The notes below the pieces were generated by a model. The model was not told the DNA's origin, made no database searches, and saw only the letters and a list, made by a program, of their open reading frames with translations. A DNA stretch of 40,296 nucleotides. It comes from a bacterium (GTDB lineage: Bacteria > UBP14 > UBA6098 > 4484-93). The stretch is taken from contig JAGGUN010000025.1 in NCBI GenBank assembly GCA_021158465.1, positions 1 through 40,296 on the forward strand, written 5' to 3'. Shown here piece by piece: positions 8,196 through 15,616 of this stretch. Position numbers and translations under genes: made by a program. Each line of letters starts with the position of its first letter. Position 1 is the first letter of the stretch.

Positions 8196-8219
8196 AAGGG
8201 GGAGTGTAGACTCCCCCTT
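8196..8219 (-). terminator. Strong intergenic hairpin, possible partial terminator
   Basis: A perfect 10-base-pair stem, AAGGGGGAGT (8196-8205) with ACTCCCCCTT (8210-8219), encloses the four-base loop GTAG. It lies between the signal-peptide gene and the connector gene. On the minus strand, the direction of transcription, the stem is followed only by CTAAC and no real U-tract. It may therefore be a processing or attenuation site rather than a full terminator. Confidence 0.45.
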
Positions 8220-8222
8220 TGT

Positions 8223-8798
8223 TCATTTGACATAGAAGTATAGGTACTCGGAGAAGTTCGCCGTGTCCGAGACCGCTCTTATAACGACTGCGGTATCCAC
8301 GAGAAGCCTGACAACCGGCGGATACTCCACTGCCGCAGTATCACAGAGTAACTGAACAAGAAATACAGATGCCGTATCGATCCCAGATATAACGAGCGTA
8401 TCCTCCGTGCTACCGGATGAGAACTCGTCTTTCCCCCAGCCGAGGAGCTGTGTCGTGGAATAGGCGCTGTTCCAGTTTGCGGTGTCCGATTCGATGGAAT
8501 CGAGCCTCGCATCCACTGCATCGAGCGAGCAGGAGAACTCTGCGGTGTCGACAAACGCCGATAATGTGTCCGAGGAGAATCTTCCTGAAACGAAGAGCGA
8601 ATCAACAGCGACAGCTCCTGTTATGTTCCAGTATCCGGTGGAGTCGTTCGATACTCTGTTACCGCTTTTCCCCTCGAGGAAATCGTTGTTCTTTATCCGC
8701 CAGAAGTATCCGTCGAACCAGCCCTTCGTGGAGCAGAAAAGGGGTCCTCCGAGTAGCAGGACCGTGGTCAGGATAACCAGAATCCTTTTCATCTTCAC
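8223..8798 (-). CDS. Exported protein inside the capsid gene block
   Basis: The 191-residue protein begins with a signal peptide (basic MKMKR, hydrophobic core about 6-21, C22). The lipobox PLFC is not canonical. The mature part is beta-rich and serine/aspartate-rich with repeated DSLFVSG, DTLSAFVDT and DTAVVIRAVSDT strands. It also has a TANWNSAYSTTQLLGWG segment like the NWN(T/S)AY repeats of tail fibres and related surface proteins. It lies 6 bases after the major capsid gene and before the hairpin. Export would remove it from particle assembly, so it may act on the envelope of the producing cell. The function is unknown. Confidence 0.65.
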   Translation of the reverse strand: MKMKRILVILTTVLLLGGPLFCSTKGWFDGYFWRIKNNDFLEGKSGNRVSNDSTGYWNITGAVAVDSLFVSGRFSSDTLSAFVDTAEFSCSLDAVDARLDSIESDTANWNSAYSTTQLLGWGKDEFSSGSTEDTLVISGIDTASVFLVQLLCDTAAVEYPPVVRLLVDTAVVIRAVSDTANFSEYLYFYVK

Positions 8799-8804
8799 TC
8801 TCCT

Positions 8805-9746
8805 TTATGAGTTGACATCCTTGATGAGGAATCCTGCTCCGTCAAATGTTACCTTGAAGTCGTAGTAATCCTCGTTCCTGAACCAGTTTGTCGTTGTGTC
8901 CTCGTCGTACCAGCGTGTTGTTACAGGGTATCCTGCCACCTCGAAGGTGTATCCGAAAGCAGGCACACGGACAGAACGGGGGTTCTCCGGCACATAAGCG
9001 AGGACAACATTATCTTTCCAGATGTCGGAGAAGCTCTCGCCTGTCCCCGATGTATAGACGCCCATACCGACATAGATATTTGGGATGTCAAGCACCGCCT
9101 CGAGTATCTCGGTCGTCACGACACCAGCCTGCGAATACTTTATCCTATCGAGGATCTGAGGCGATTTGACGAGCGACTCATACGCCGATATGCCGAGTAT
9201 GCAGCTGTTCGGGTATCTGCCGATCAGGTTTCGGACGGCTGATTTTGCTTCTTGGATGTCGCCAATCGGGTCGTAGTCGGCTCCTGATGGGTTATCCCAC
9301 TTCTCTGTCGATGTGAGTGTGCGGTGGTTTGAGTGTGTGTATGTCGATGTGTCCTGTAGAACCGTTGCTATCTGGTATTCGAGCTTCAGTCTGATTGTCT
9401 CCTGGATCCCCCTGACGATGTCCTGCTCGAGGTCGAATACCTCCTGAGCTTCTTCCAGCTCCGCATCGTCGGCGCCGTCCTTTATCGAGTATCTCAGACA
9501 GTTGAATGTCCCTGTCGATATCTCGACCGGGTATCTCGTCTGTGTTCCTGCCCGGATGCCACGGATGATGGAGTCATCTGGAACGAAGAAGTTATCCCTA
9601 CCGAACTTGATATATTTACCGCTCTTCTTTGCCACCTTAACAATGGGCAGTATCTTTGTTCCGACGAATGCTGGGTTGGAGTATCCCTGGGATATCTCCG
9701 TCAGAACGGGGTCAACCCCTGCCCTCAATGATTCCAGTCTTGACAT
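8805..9746 (-). CDS. Major capsid protein
   Basis: The 313-residue protein fits an HK97-fold major capsid protein of the Mu/GpE-like kind. It has an N-terminal arm (ISQGYSNPAFVGTKILPIV), a DNFFVPDD segment, a long helical spine (AQEVFDLEQDIVRGIQETIR), and a peripheral domain with NLIGRYPNSCILGISAYESL. The C-terminal strands include SVRVPAFGYTFEV and TTRWYDEDTTTNWFRNEDYYDF. Order protease, decoration protein, capsid is the usual head cassette. Thrifty spacing (18 bases to the decoration gene) suggests it is still under selection. Confidence 0.85.
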   Translation of the reverse strand: MSRLESLRAGVDPVLTEISQGYSNPAFVGTKILPIVKVAKKSGKYIKFGRDNFFVPDDSIIRGIRAGTQTRYPVEISTGTFNCLRYSIKDGADDAELEEAQEVFDLEQDIVRGIQETIRLKLEYQIATVLQDTSTYTHSNHRTLTSTEKWDNPSGADYDPIGDIQEAKSAVRNLIGRYPNSCILGISAYESLVKSPQILDRIKYSQAGVVTTEILEAVLDIPNIYVGMGVYTSGTGESFSDIWKDNVVLAYVPENPRSVRVPAFGYTFEVAGYPVTTRWYDEDTTTNWFRNEDYYDFKVTFDGAGFLIKDVNS

Positions 9747-9764
9747 AGCTTTCCCTCCTTTCGA

Positions 9765-10118
9765 TTAAGCTGTTGGATGGGCGAATAGATAGACGGTTGC
9801 GACATCGCCGGTGGAGTATGCTCGCTTGACCCTGCCAAGGATGTGATCGCCTGTGGTAGCGGTTACTGCCTTTCCTGAGGCGTCGCTTGCCACATAGTCG
9901 CCAGCAGACAGACCTCCTTCTCCCACATCGACGGGAGCTGCACCAAACAGTATTACCGTTGCATCCTGACTGTTTGCCTCACTGTCGAATAGAAGGACAC
10001 CCCAGGCATCTCCACCTGCTGTCGGGTACAACCCGTCGTAGGTTACAAACCTCTTCCCAGAAAGGTCTGATCCACCAATCTTTATTGTGTCTGTCATAAG
10101 CGAACGAAAGCTTGCCAT
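9765..10118 (-). CDS. Capsid decoration protein
   Basis: This 117-residue beta protein is of the small head-decoration type (DUF2190-like). It is glycine-rich, with GGLSAGDYVASDASGKAV, an HILGRVKRAYSTGDVATVYL segment and a hydrophobic end. It starts 5 bases after the protease/scaffold gene and lies directly before the capsid gene, the standard place for stabilising proteins. It probably binds the outer capsid lattice after expansion. Confidence 0.65.
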   Translation of the reverse strand: MASFRSLMTDTIKIGGSDLSGKRFVTYDGLYPTAGGDAWGVLLFDSEANSQDATVILFGAAPVDVGEGGLSAGDYVASDASGKAVTATTGDHILGRVKRAYSTGDVATVYLFAHPTA

Positions 10119-10123
10119 CTTGC

Positions 10124-11014
10124 TTACCTCCCTTCTTTGGTTTCAAGGACCTGTTTCACAGCATCCGGGAAGGGGAGACCTTCCCTCTCGGATAAGAGTT
10201 TTGCCCTCTCCCATATCTCCTCTCGCTCCTCGTTTACCTCACGCTCAGGTGCGGGGTTGAAGAACTCGAACCTCTGGGAAGGCTTATTTTCTACAAGCCT
10301 TGTCTTCTCTGAGAGGTCGATAACACCCATCTGTCTTATCCTTTCGAGAATGTCTAAGAAAGCATCCTTGAGCGATGAGAACTCACGGTTTTCGGAGAGC
10401 TTCACCATCTCGCCTTCCGCCTCAATGACCCTTTTGATATCCTCGTTTATGACGGGTGGAAACACCCTTTTCCCCTGTTGCAATCTGCGAAGGGCTATCT
10501 TCCTGGTGATCTCGGAGAGTAGCTTTGCCTTCTTGGTCTCCTCCAGCCGTTTTCTTGTCTCTGTGTCGGAATATGTTATCGTTTCCATATTCTTCACGAC
10601 GGGGTTGTTTGTGAGCGCGACAGCGAATAGTGCCCAGCTTCCATCCTCCAGTTGAGCAATCTCTGCTGAGAGGTATTTGTATTGCTTGTCCTCGATGAGC
10701 TTCCAGCCGAGTGAATTCGGTACAAGCTTTCCAACAAGCCGCATACCATCCTCAGGAACTGACTCTGTCCAGAGCGATTTGAGCCATCCCTTGCTTGCTG
10801 GGTTCGGGTCGTCGTGTTCCTCCTTCAGATAGACCTCAAGCCCGGTCTTCCTGTTCCTGAAATTGTTCACTATCTCACGGAGCATCTCGGGTGTTATGTT
10901 CACATCACCGTATCTTTCCGAGTGATAGCTTCCTGTCCGCATTATCTCAACATTGATCCCCTGTTCGCCCTCGCTCGATAGCTCCGCCAGAACGAGGTAG
11001 CGATAGTTTTCCAT
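10124..11014 (-). CDS. Mu I-like head maturation protease with scaffold
   Basis: The 296-residue protein resembles the phage Mu I family. The N-terminal protease part (about 1-150) has RTGSYHSERYGDVNITPEML, LEVYLKEEHDD, ASKGWLKSLW and a LTNNPVVKNM segment. A charged, helical scaffold region follows (about 150-296), rich in Glu, Lys and Arg. In this family the C-terminal part is often also made separately from an internal start as scaffold; several Met codons occur there, but no choice can be made from sequence. It overlaps the portal gene by one base. It would process the prohead. Confidence 0.8.
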   Translation of the reverse strand: MENYRYLVLAELSSEGEQGINVEIMRTGSYHSERYGDVNITPEMLREIVNNFRNRKTGLEVYLKEEHDDPNPASKGWLKSLWTESVPEDGMRLVGKLVPNSLGWKLIEDKQYKYLSAEIAQLEDGSWALFAVALTNNPVVKNMETITYSDTETRKRLEETKKAKLLSEITRKIALRRLQQGKRVFPPVINEDIKRVIEAEGEMVKLSENREFSSLKDAFLDILERIRQMGVIDLSEKTRLVENKPSQRFEFFNPAPEREVNEEREEIWERAKLLSEREGLPFPDAVKQVLETKEGR

Positions 11015-12312
11015 TACTCTTCTCCTTTCTTTGAGGTTTCATTGATCGGGAGTCCGAACAGCTCCATAAGCCTGCGGCGGTTTATCTCCCAGTCTGCTCC
11101 AGTGAAGCGGTCCTTCCTCACTATCTCGAGCACAACCTCACGCAGAAGTTCCAGCTTGTCCGTTTCCACACCTGCGGTCGAGATCAAAGGTGGGGTCTGT
11201 CTCTCGCCGAAGTTGAAGCGGACAATATCCGGTATCACATACCGGTTTATATGCCTTATGAATAGCTCCTGATATTGCTCGAGCGAGAGAAGGAACAGCT
11301 GATATTTCTGCTTTGCCTCTGCGTAAGTTCCGACGCCTGTCTGGACGATCGCCTGCTCAGGGATGAGCATTCCACGGATAATCTGCACATCAAGATACTG
11401 CAAAAGCTCCTTGAACTCCTCTCCGCGCCCTCTATCTTCAAGTAGTGTAACATCCCATTTGGGTATATCTGTCATCCGCTCGAACCCGGCATCGTCCGCT
11501 TCCACATACCTTTCGGACGGTAGAGCGACCGCTCCGCCCTCGACAAAAGCCTTCCTGACGGATAGCGCTTTCCTCTGGTTGGCGAGAGTGAGCCTTTCCG
11601 CTTTGTCCTCCCTCGACTCCGTTTCCTCCTCGGAGACATCGCTCGGCTTCACCGTGGGGTATCGGATAATCGGAACACCGTTCCCGTGCCGTTCGAGGTA
11701 CCTGCACCAGTATTGTAGTATCTGGTTCTTCCTGAACCAGGCATCGTAGATTACCTTGTAGCCTGATTCACCGTAGAAGTTCCCGTACCGTTTCCCCCTT
11801 GTTACCACGAGGCAATACTCGGGTGTGATGGTTTGGGCTGGATCGGAGTTGTAGGTTATCCCCATAAAATGCCCGTTTGTGGAGTTGATCTGGGTAAGCT
11901 GTGGGTCAAGGTCCTTCATACGGGAGATGACAACCTTGCCCGTTCTCTCATCGTAGGTCCATAGCTTCTCGAACGCTGCGAAACCGAACGGTATTATCTC
12001 CTCAAACGTTCTTTCGATAAGCTCCTGCCAGAAGATGTCGAGCGATTCCATAACGAATAAGTCTATCTCGCTGTCTCCGCTCGAGCGGGCGATCTGCGGC
12101 TTTATCCTCACGAGCGGTGAGACGATAAACTGCTTGGCGAACCGGACCATATTGTCCGAATCCATCTTCTTGAGGAGAGGGATGGTCAGCCTGTGCGGGT
12201 CAGGATAAAATCTGCCAAGGAACTGCTTCTCATATCTTGTCTTTTCTGCCTCCAGTATCGCAGGGGATGATTGAAACCCTTGCCTGCTTTTCTTCTTGCC
12301 AAATAGTCTCAT
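11014..12312 (-). CDS. Portal protein, DUF935/Mu gp29-like
   Basis: The 432-residue protein matches the DUF935 portal family. Supporting segments are DNMVRFAKQFIVSPLVRIKP, EEIIPFGFAAFEKLWTYDE, a clip/wing region containing YNSDPAQTITPEYCLVVT, and a C-terminal FIRHINRYVIPDIVRFNFGE. The family forms the dodecameric DNA channel at one capsid vertex and docks the terminase. The start overlaps the large terminase by 4 bases and the end overlaps the protease by 1, which implies coupled translation. The length is somewhat shorter than Mu gp29 (about 510 residues). Confidence 0.8.
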   Translation of the reverse strand: MRLFGKKKSRQGFQSSPAILEAEKTRYEKQFLGRFYPDPHRLTIPLLKKMDSDNMVRFAKQFIVSPLVRIKPQIARSSGDSEIDLFVMESLDIFWQELIERTFEEIIPFGFAAFEKLWTYDERTGKVVISRMKDLDPQLTQINSTNGHFMGITYNSDPAQTITPEYCLVVTRGKRYGNFYGESGYKVIYDAWFRKNQILQYWCRYLERHGNGVPIIRYPTVKPSDVSEEETESREDKAERLTLANQRKALSVRKAFVEGGAVALPSERYVEADDAGFERMTDIPKWDVTLLEDRGRGEEFKELLQYLDVQIIRGMLIPEQAIVQTGVGTYAEAKQKYQLFLLSLEQYQELFIRHINRYVIPDIVRFNFGERQTPPLISTAGVETDKLELLREVVLEIVRKDRFTGADWEINRRRLMELFGLPINETSKKGEE

Positions 12313-13655
12313 ATTACCACTACCTTCCCTTTTTTCGTTTTGAAAAGATTTGCCTCCTCCTCGGGCGGTTCAGGGTGTTCTGGCACGAACCCAGGAGGAT
12401 TTCTTTTTGGTGGTCTTATCGGGAATCGGTATGACCTCTCGTATCCGAGTGCGTCTGAGATGTGTGTCAGTTCTGGATTGGTTGTCTTGTCAATTGTTCC
12501 TGTCTGCTCCTTGTAGACGACCTGGAGAAGGTCTCTTATAAGGTATCGGCACCAGGGGGCGATCTTTGTCCGGCGGAGGCTCCTATTCGTTGCGTTGACC
12601 CTCTCTGTGACATCCGGATTCCTCCTTTTGTATAGAACCGTGAACCCAAATTCACGCTTGAGTATCTCGATATTGGATAGGTTCGAGCTTGTACTTCTCG
12701 CAGCTCCAGTCGCATCCGGGTAGATAGAAAGCGTGTAACCTTTGAACCTTTTTCTTATCTCACGCCCCATCTCCCAGCTGTTCGAGTTTCGCAGGTATAT
12801 CTCATCGACGACCCAGAGCTCATCCCCTACATCCTGTGTGACCGTCGCAGTCATCGGATTCACATTGAAGTCCATCCCGATATGGAGCGGAATGTCGGGC
12901 AGGAGTCGCACCTCCGACGAAACATTCTTCTCCATCGAGAACTCGAAATACACCCTCCCTGTGGCAAGCTCGTTAAACCTGCCGTGGATGTATCTCTCTG
13001 CGTATTTCTCATCAAGGGCGGCGAGCAGATTCTCCCTGTATCCCTTTGGAAGATATGTGTTCTCGAGGGTGGAAGAGAAGACTACACCAAACCTCTCCTT
13101 CTTTGTGGTGGGGTCAATGAATAATCGGTATATCCATGAAGAGAAATCCCCGGGGTTGCTTGTGAAGAAGCCGACCCTTTTAGGGATATGCGGTAATCGA
13201 AGGCGGGACACAAGGAGATAGAATATCTGCTCGTCGACATCCACTGCCTCGTCTATGTAAAAGAAACCGAGGTTCAAACTTTTCAGGTTCTCATCCCCAA
13301 GGTGCCTGAACAGGATGACGGAGCCGTTGACGAGTTCGAGCATCGTATCTGTCTTGGAATATGCCCTGACAATTGAGTCTGGTGTCAGCTCACGGAACGT
13401 TCTCATTGTTGTGTCCCGAAGCTGAGGGAACGAATTCCTCGCCACAAGCCCAACATTCCCTGGATACATCGATGCGAGCAGGAGCGACTTCACACATCCT
13501 GCGATGGTCTTTCCTGCTCCCCAGCCACCGATATAGCCAAAGAAATCGAACCGCCTGTCCATCCTCAAGAACTCCTTCTGCTTCGGCAAAGGGAGAAACC
13601 TGTCGAGCTTCGGCGTCGAAGGCGAATCTATGGTAAAGCTATTTTTCATCATCAC
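12309..13655 (-). CDS. Terminase large subunit
   Basis: This 448-residue packaging motor has both catalytic domains. The ATPase carries Walker A GGWGAGKT (43-50) and Walker B FFYIDE with D135/E136. The RNase H-like nuclease carries HIGMDFNVNP with D262, VVDEIYL with D284, and IYPDATGAARS with D313. All key residues are present and the frame is intact, so packaging activity is plausible. It overlaps the small subunit by 17 bases. It pumps DNA through the portal and cuts it. The packaging mode (headful or site-specific) cannot be told from sequence alone, and that question decides whether host DNA is packaged. Confidence 0.93.
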   Translation of the reverse strand: MMMKNSFTIDSPSTPKLDRFLPLPKQKEFLRMDRRFDFFGYIGGWGAGKTIAGCVKSLLLASMYPGNVGLVARNSFPQLRDTTMRTFRELTPDSIVRAYSKTDTMLELVNGSVILFRHLGDENLKSLNLGFFYIDEAVDVDEQIFYLLVSRLRLPHIPKRVGFFTSNPGDFSSWIYRLFIDPTTKKERFGVVFSSTLENTYLPKGYRENLLAALDEKYAERYIHGRFNELATGRVYFEFSMEKNVSSEVRLLPDIPLHIGMDFNVNPMTATVTQDVGDELWVVDEIYLRNSNSWEMGREIRKRFKGYTLSIYPDATGAARSTSSNLSNIEILKREFGFTVLYKRRNPDVTERVNATNRSLRRTKIAPWCRYLIRDLLQVVYKEQTGTIDKTTNPELTHISDALGYERSYRFPIRPPKRNPPGFVPEHPEPPEEEANLFKTKKGKVVVI

Positions 13656-14037
13656 CTTCCAAATTAAACCGTAGCCTAATATCTACTGGACCGCTTGTCT
13701 CTTCTGCGGAGTGCAGTTCGTATAGCTTGCAGCTCCGCTCGATTATGTCTGATATGAGCTTGATTGCGGCAATTCTGGTGCGAAAATCATCCGGTGGAAC
13801 AGAATCAAGACTGTCCCAGGAGATCTTCAGAAGCCTCTCGAGTCTTTCAAGGTACCTTGCCTTGAGTGCAACCTTGTCAAGCCTCTCAACCCTTCTCCTA
13901 CCCTCTTTTTTTGCGTTCCCTACCACCTTTGATACACTCTGTAACCTGAGCCCGAGAACCTCTGATATCTCCTCAGGAGTGTATCCCTTCAGCGAGAGTT
14001 CCTTTATGATTCTGTGTTTTTCTTTCTTCTGCTTCAT
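13639..14037 (-). CDS. Terminase small subunit-like DNA-binding protein
   Basis: The 132-residue protein starts with a helix-turn-helix (about 13-38, GYTPEEISEVLGLRLQSVSK) and a basic linker. Then come amphipathic oligomerisation helices (ARYLERLERLLKISWDSL and RTRIAAIKLISDIIERSCKLYEL) and an acidic tail. This is the usual build of small terminase subunits, which recognise packaging DNA and recruit the large subunit. It is the first gene of the operon, 43 bases from the -10 box, with AAGGGA before its ATG. A regulator role is an alternative, but the overlap with the large terminase gene favours packaging. Confidence 0.75.
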   Translation of the reverse strand: MKQKKEKHRIIKELSLKGYTPEEISEVLGLRLQSVSKVVGNAKKEGRRRVERLDKVALKARYLERLERLLKISWDSLDSVPPDDFRTRIAAIKLISDIIERSCKLYELHSAEETSGPVDIRLRFNLEGDDEK

Positions 14038-14052
14038 ATTCCCTTTTCTTCA

Positions 14053-14071
14053 GATTAGGCATTACCTAATC
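14053..14071. promoter_or_regulatory. Operator-like palindrome O1 at the structural promoter
   Basis: GATTAGG CATTA CCTAATC is a perfect 7-base inverted repeat with a 5-base spacer. It sits just downstream of the minus-strand -10 box, at about +2 to +20, where a bound repressor would block transcription of the terminase-to-endolysin operon. The XRE gene across the divergent region is the obvious ligand. Confidence 0.65.
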
Positions 14072-14079
14072 CAACACCA

Positions 14080-14107
14080 ATTATATAAACTTTCTCCCGT
14101 TTGTCAA
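14080..14107 (-). promoter_or_regulatory. Consensus promoter of the phage-like structural operon
   Basis: On the minus strand a perfect TTGACA (14107-14102), a 16-base spacer and a perfect TATAAT (14085-14080) precede the small terminase gene. The predicted start near 14073 abuts palindrome O1. A promoter this strong directly on the structural genes implies that it is normally held off by the repressor. Confidence 0.75.
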
Positions 14108-14157
14108 GGAAAAAAATTAGACAAAATTGAATTTTTTTAAAAAATATCTCTAAAAGC

Positions 14158-14186
14158 TTGACAAGAGATAGGTAGTTCCTTATATT
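14158..14186 (+). promoter_or_regulatory. Promoter of the XRE repressor gene
   Basis: A perfect TTGACA (14158-14163), a 17-base spacer and TATATT (14181-14186) lie ahead of the repressor. They are followed by AGGGGA (14201-14206), eight bases before the ATG at 14215. It stands back to back with the structural promoter, with 50 bases between the two -35 boxes. Confidence 0.7.
14167..14183. promoter_or_regulatory. Operator-like imperfect palindrome O2 in the repressor promoter
   Basis: GATAGG TAGTT CCTTAT has half-sites similar to those of O1 and the same 5-base spacing. It lies in the spacer and start of the -10 box of the repressor promoter, a suitable place for autorepression. The weaker symmetry suggests lower affinity than O1. 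Confidence 0.5.
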
Positions 14187-14214
14187 TGTTGAGGTATTAA
14201 AGGGGAAATCTATT

Positions 14215-14649
14215 ATGGTAAGGCGTGTATCGGAGCTTGGGAGGCGGATTCTTCATCGGATGATAGATGTTGGGATAAAGCATCAGAAGGAGCTGGCGGA
14301 GAGGGTTGGGTTATCGCCTGCTTCGATAAACAATTTTATCACGGGTGAGGCGACACCGAGGGCGGCGACGCTTGTCAGGCTTTCTGAGGTTCTTGATTGC
14401 AGTGTGGATTATCTGCTTGGCAGGGTGGATGTTCCGAAGCCTGAGGAGGCGGTATCGCGTGATGTCGGGCGGTTCCTTCTTGGAGACGAGGATATCCGTT
14501 CCCTTTTGAGGCATAGGTTTTCTGATGAGGAGTTATCCGAGCTCGAGGTGATGTTCCGGCTCTTCAATTCTCCTGGGATTACCAGGGATGATCTCGAGAT
14601 GATTGTACGCATCGTTGAGGGTATAGTGGAGATGAGGAAGGGGAGATAG
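14215..14649 (+). CDS. XRE-family repressor of the structural operon
   Basis: The 144-residue protein has a Cro/CI-type helix-turn-helix at about 18-72, including QKELAERVGLSPASINNFIT, then TLVRLSEVLDCSVDYLLGR, the common end of this domain. A helical C-terminus (about 85-144) is probably for dimerisation. There is no S24 peptidase (LexA/CI self-cleavage) domain, so direct RecA-triggered cleavage is not expected. It is transcribed away from the structural operon. Its promoter and that of the operon each carry a similar palindrome, which supports repression and autorepression. It ends only 15 bases from the convergent stress-protein gene. Operator binding is inferred. Confidence 0.85.
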   Translation: MVRRVSELGRRILHRMIDVGIKHQKELAERVGLSPASINNFITGEATPRAATLVRLSEVLDCSVDYLLGRVDVPKPEEAVSRDVGRFLLGDEDIRSLLRHRFSDEELSELEVMFRLFNSPGITRDDLEMIVRIVEGIVEMRKGR

Positions 14650-14664
14650 GCAAGTGGCGGTTAT

Positions 14665-15108
14665 CTATTTCCCTTTGACTGCCAGCACGGGGATATTTGC
14701 TTTTCTCAGCACCCTTTCGGCGACGGAGCCTATCATAAAATGTTCCAGTCCTGTTTCGCCGTGTGTTCCCATAACGATTATATCGATATTCTCGCGCTCG
14801 GCGAATCGGATTATCTCATCGCACGGTTTGCCGTTTGATAGCACTGCTTCGTATTCGACATCTTTTGCTTCATTGCCGACGAATTTTTTCACCATCGGGA
14901 TGAAGTTTTCCTGCATATAGCTCCACATCTCGTCGATTTTGAATCCGCCTGCGACGAAGATTGGGTTGAGGGCTCTCTCCTCGCTGAATACATGCTGGAT
15001 GAAGAGTTTTGCACCGAATTTCTCTGCCAGAAGCAGAGCATACATAAATGCTGGTCGTGAGTTATCGGAGAAATCTGTCGGATACAGTATCTTCTTTATC
15101 GCTTTCAT
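14665..15108 (-). CDS. Universal stress protein, UspA family
   Basis: The 147-residue single Usp domain begins MKAIKKILYPTDFSDNSRPA and ends ANIPVLAVKGK. It contains the nucleotide-binding pattern IIVMGTHGETGLEHFMIGSVAERVL (G-2x-G-9x-G(S) type), which suggests ATP binding. I chose the start at 15108 because AAAGGAGC lies just upstream. A longer frame reaching 15195 would overlap the TPR gene and add a non-conserved tail. It is the last of fifteen closely spaced genes starting at parA, 19 bases after the TPR gene. A role in stress or energy-limitation survival is general for the family; the partner is unknown. Confidence 0.88.
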   Translation of the reverse strand: MKAIKKILYPTDFSDNSRPAFMYALLLAEKFGAKLFIQHVFSEERALNPIFVAGGFKIDEMWSYMQENFIPMVKKFVGNEAKDVEYEAVLSNGKPCDEIIRFAERENIDIIVMGTHGETGLEHFMIGSVAERVLRKANIPVLAVKGK

Positions 15109-15127
15109 CTTTGCTCCTTTTATTTTC

Positions 15128-15592
15128 TTATTCCACAATCTTTTTGAACTCCTCGTCATCCCGGAGGGGGTTGAAGGCTGGGTTTTCTTTGGCAAGTTGC
15201 TTGAGTTTTGGGTCTAATTTAATTGCCTTGGATAGGTTTTTCAAGGCTTCTTCCCTGTTACCTTTTATAGAATATATGATAGCTTTGCCAAACCAAGCCT
15301 CGGCGAAATCAGGATTTATCTCGATAGCCTTGTTGTAAGCCTCGATTGCTTCTTCATATCGTTCGAGTCCGCCAAGAGCAACTCCTTTGTTACACCAAGC
15401 CTCGGCGTAATCAGGTTTTATCTCGATAGCCTTGTTGAAAGCCTCGATTGCTTCCCCAAAGTAGCCAAGCTTGAAAAGCTCAACACCGTTGTTATACCAT
15501 TTTTCTGCTTCGGCTGGCATCTCTGTTTCCTGCGCGGAGACTGGGCAACTCAAAGCAGCAAAAACGAGAAATGCTAAAACTATCCTTGTCAT
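15128..15592 (-). CDS. Exported TPR-repeat protein
   Basis: The 154-residue protein has a signal peptide (MTRIVLAFLVFAALSCPVSA, probably cut near AQE) and three tetratricopeptide repeats, about 29-62, 63-96 and 97-130. Each carries the AEAWxxxGxxxxxxxxxxEA pattern followed by NKAIEIxPD. TPRs bind protein partners, here in the periplasm or outside. It lies 24 bases after V-ATPase subunit D and before the stress protein, so it may be co-transcribed. No enzymatic domain is present. Confidence 0.85.
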   Translation of the reverse strand: MTRIVLAFLVFAALSCPVSAQETEMPAEAEKWYNNGVELFKLGYFGEAIEAFNKAIEIKPDYAEAWCNKGVALGGLERYEEAIEAYNKAIEINPDFAEAWFGKAIIYSIKGNREEALKNLSKAIKLDPKLKQLAKENPAFNPLRDDEEFKKIVE

Positions 15593-15616
15593 TTTTCCCT
15601 TCTTGGTGAAGTGGTT

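Noticed and set aside
14640-14670. Attachment site at the junction of the XRE gene and the stress-protein gene
   Set aside because: The stress-protein end looks intact, no matching repeat was found near the other end of the operon at about 1900, and there is no integrase.
15109-15195. Longer N-terminus for the stress protein
   Set aside because: It overlaps the TPR gene, is not like Usp proteins, and a good ribosome site lies at the shorter start.
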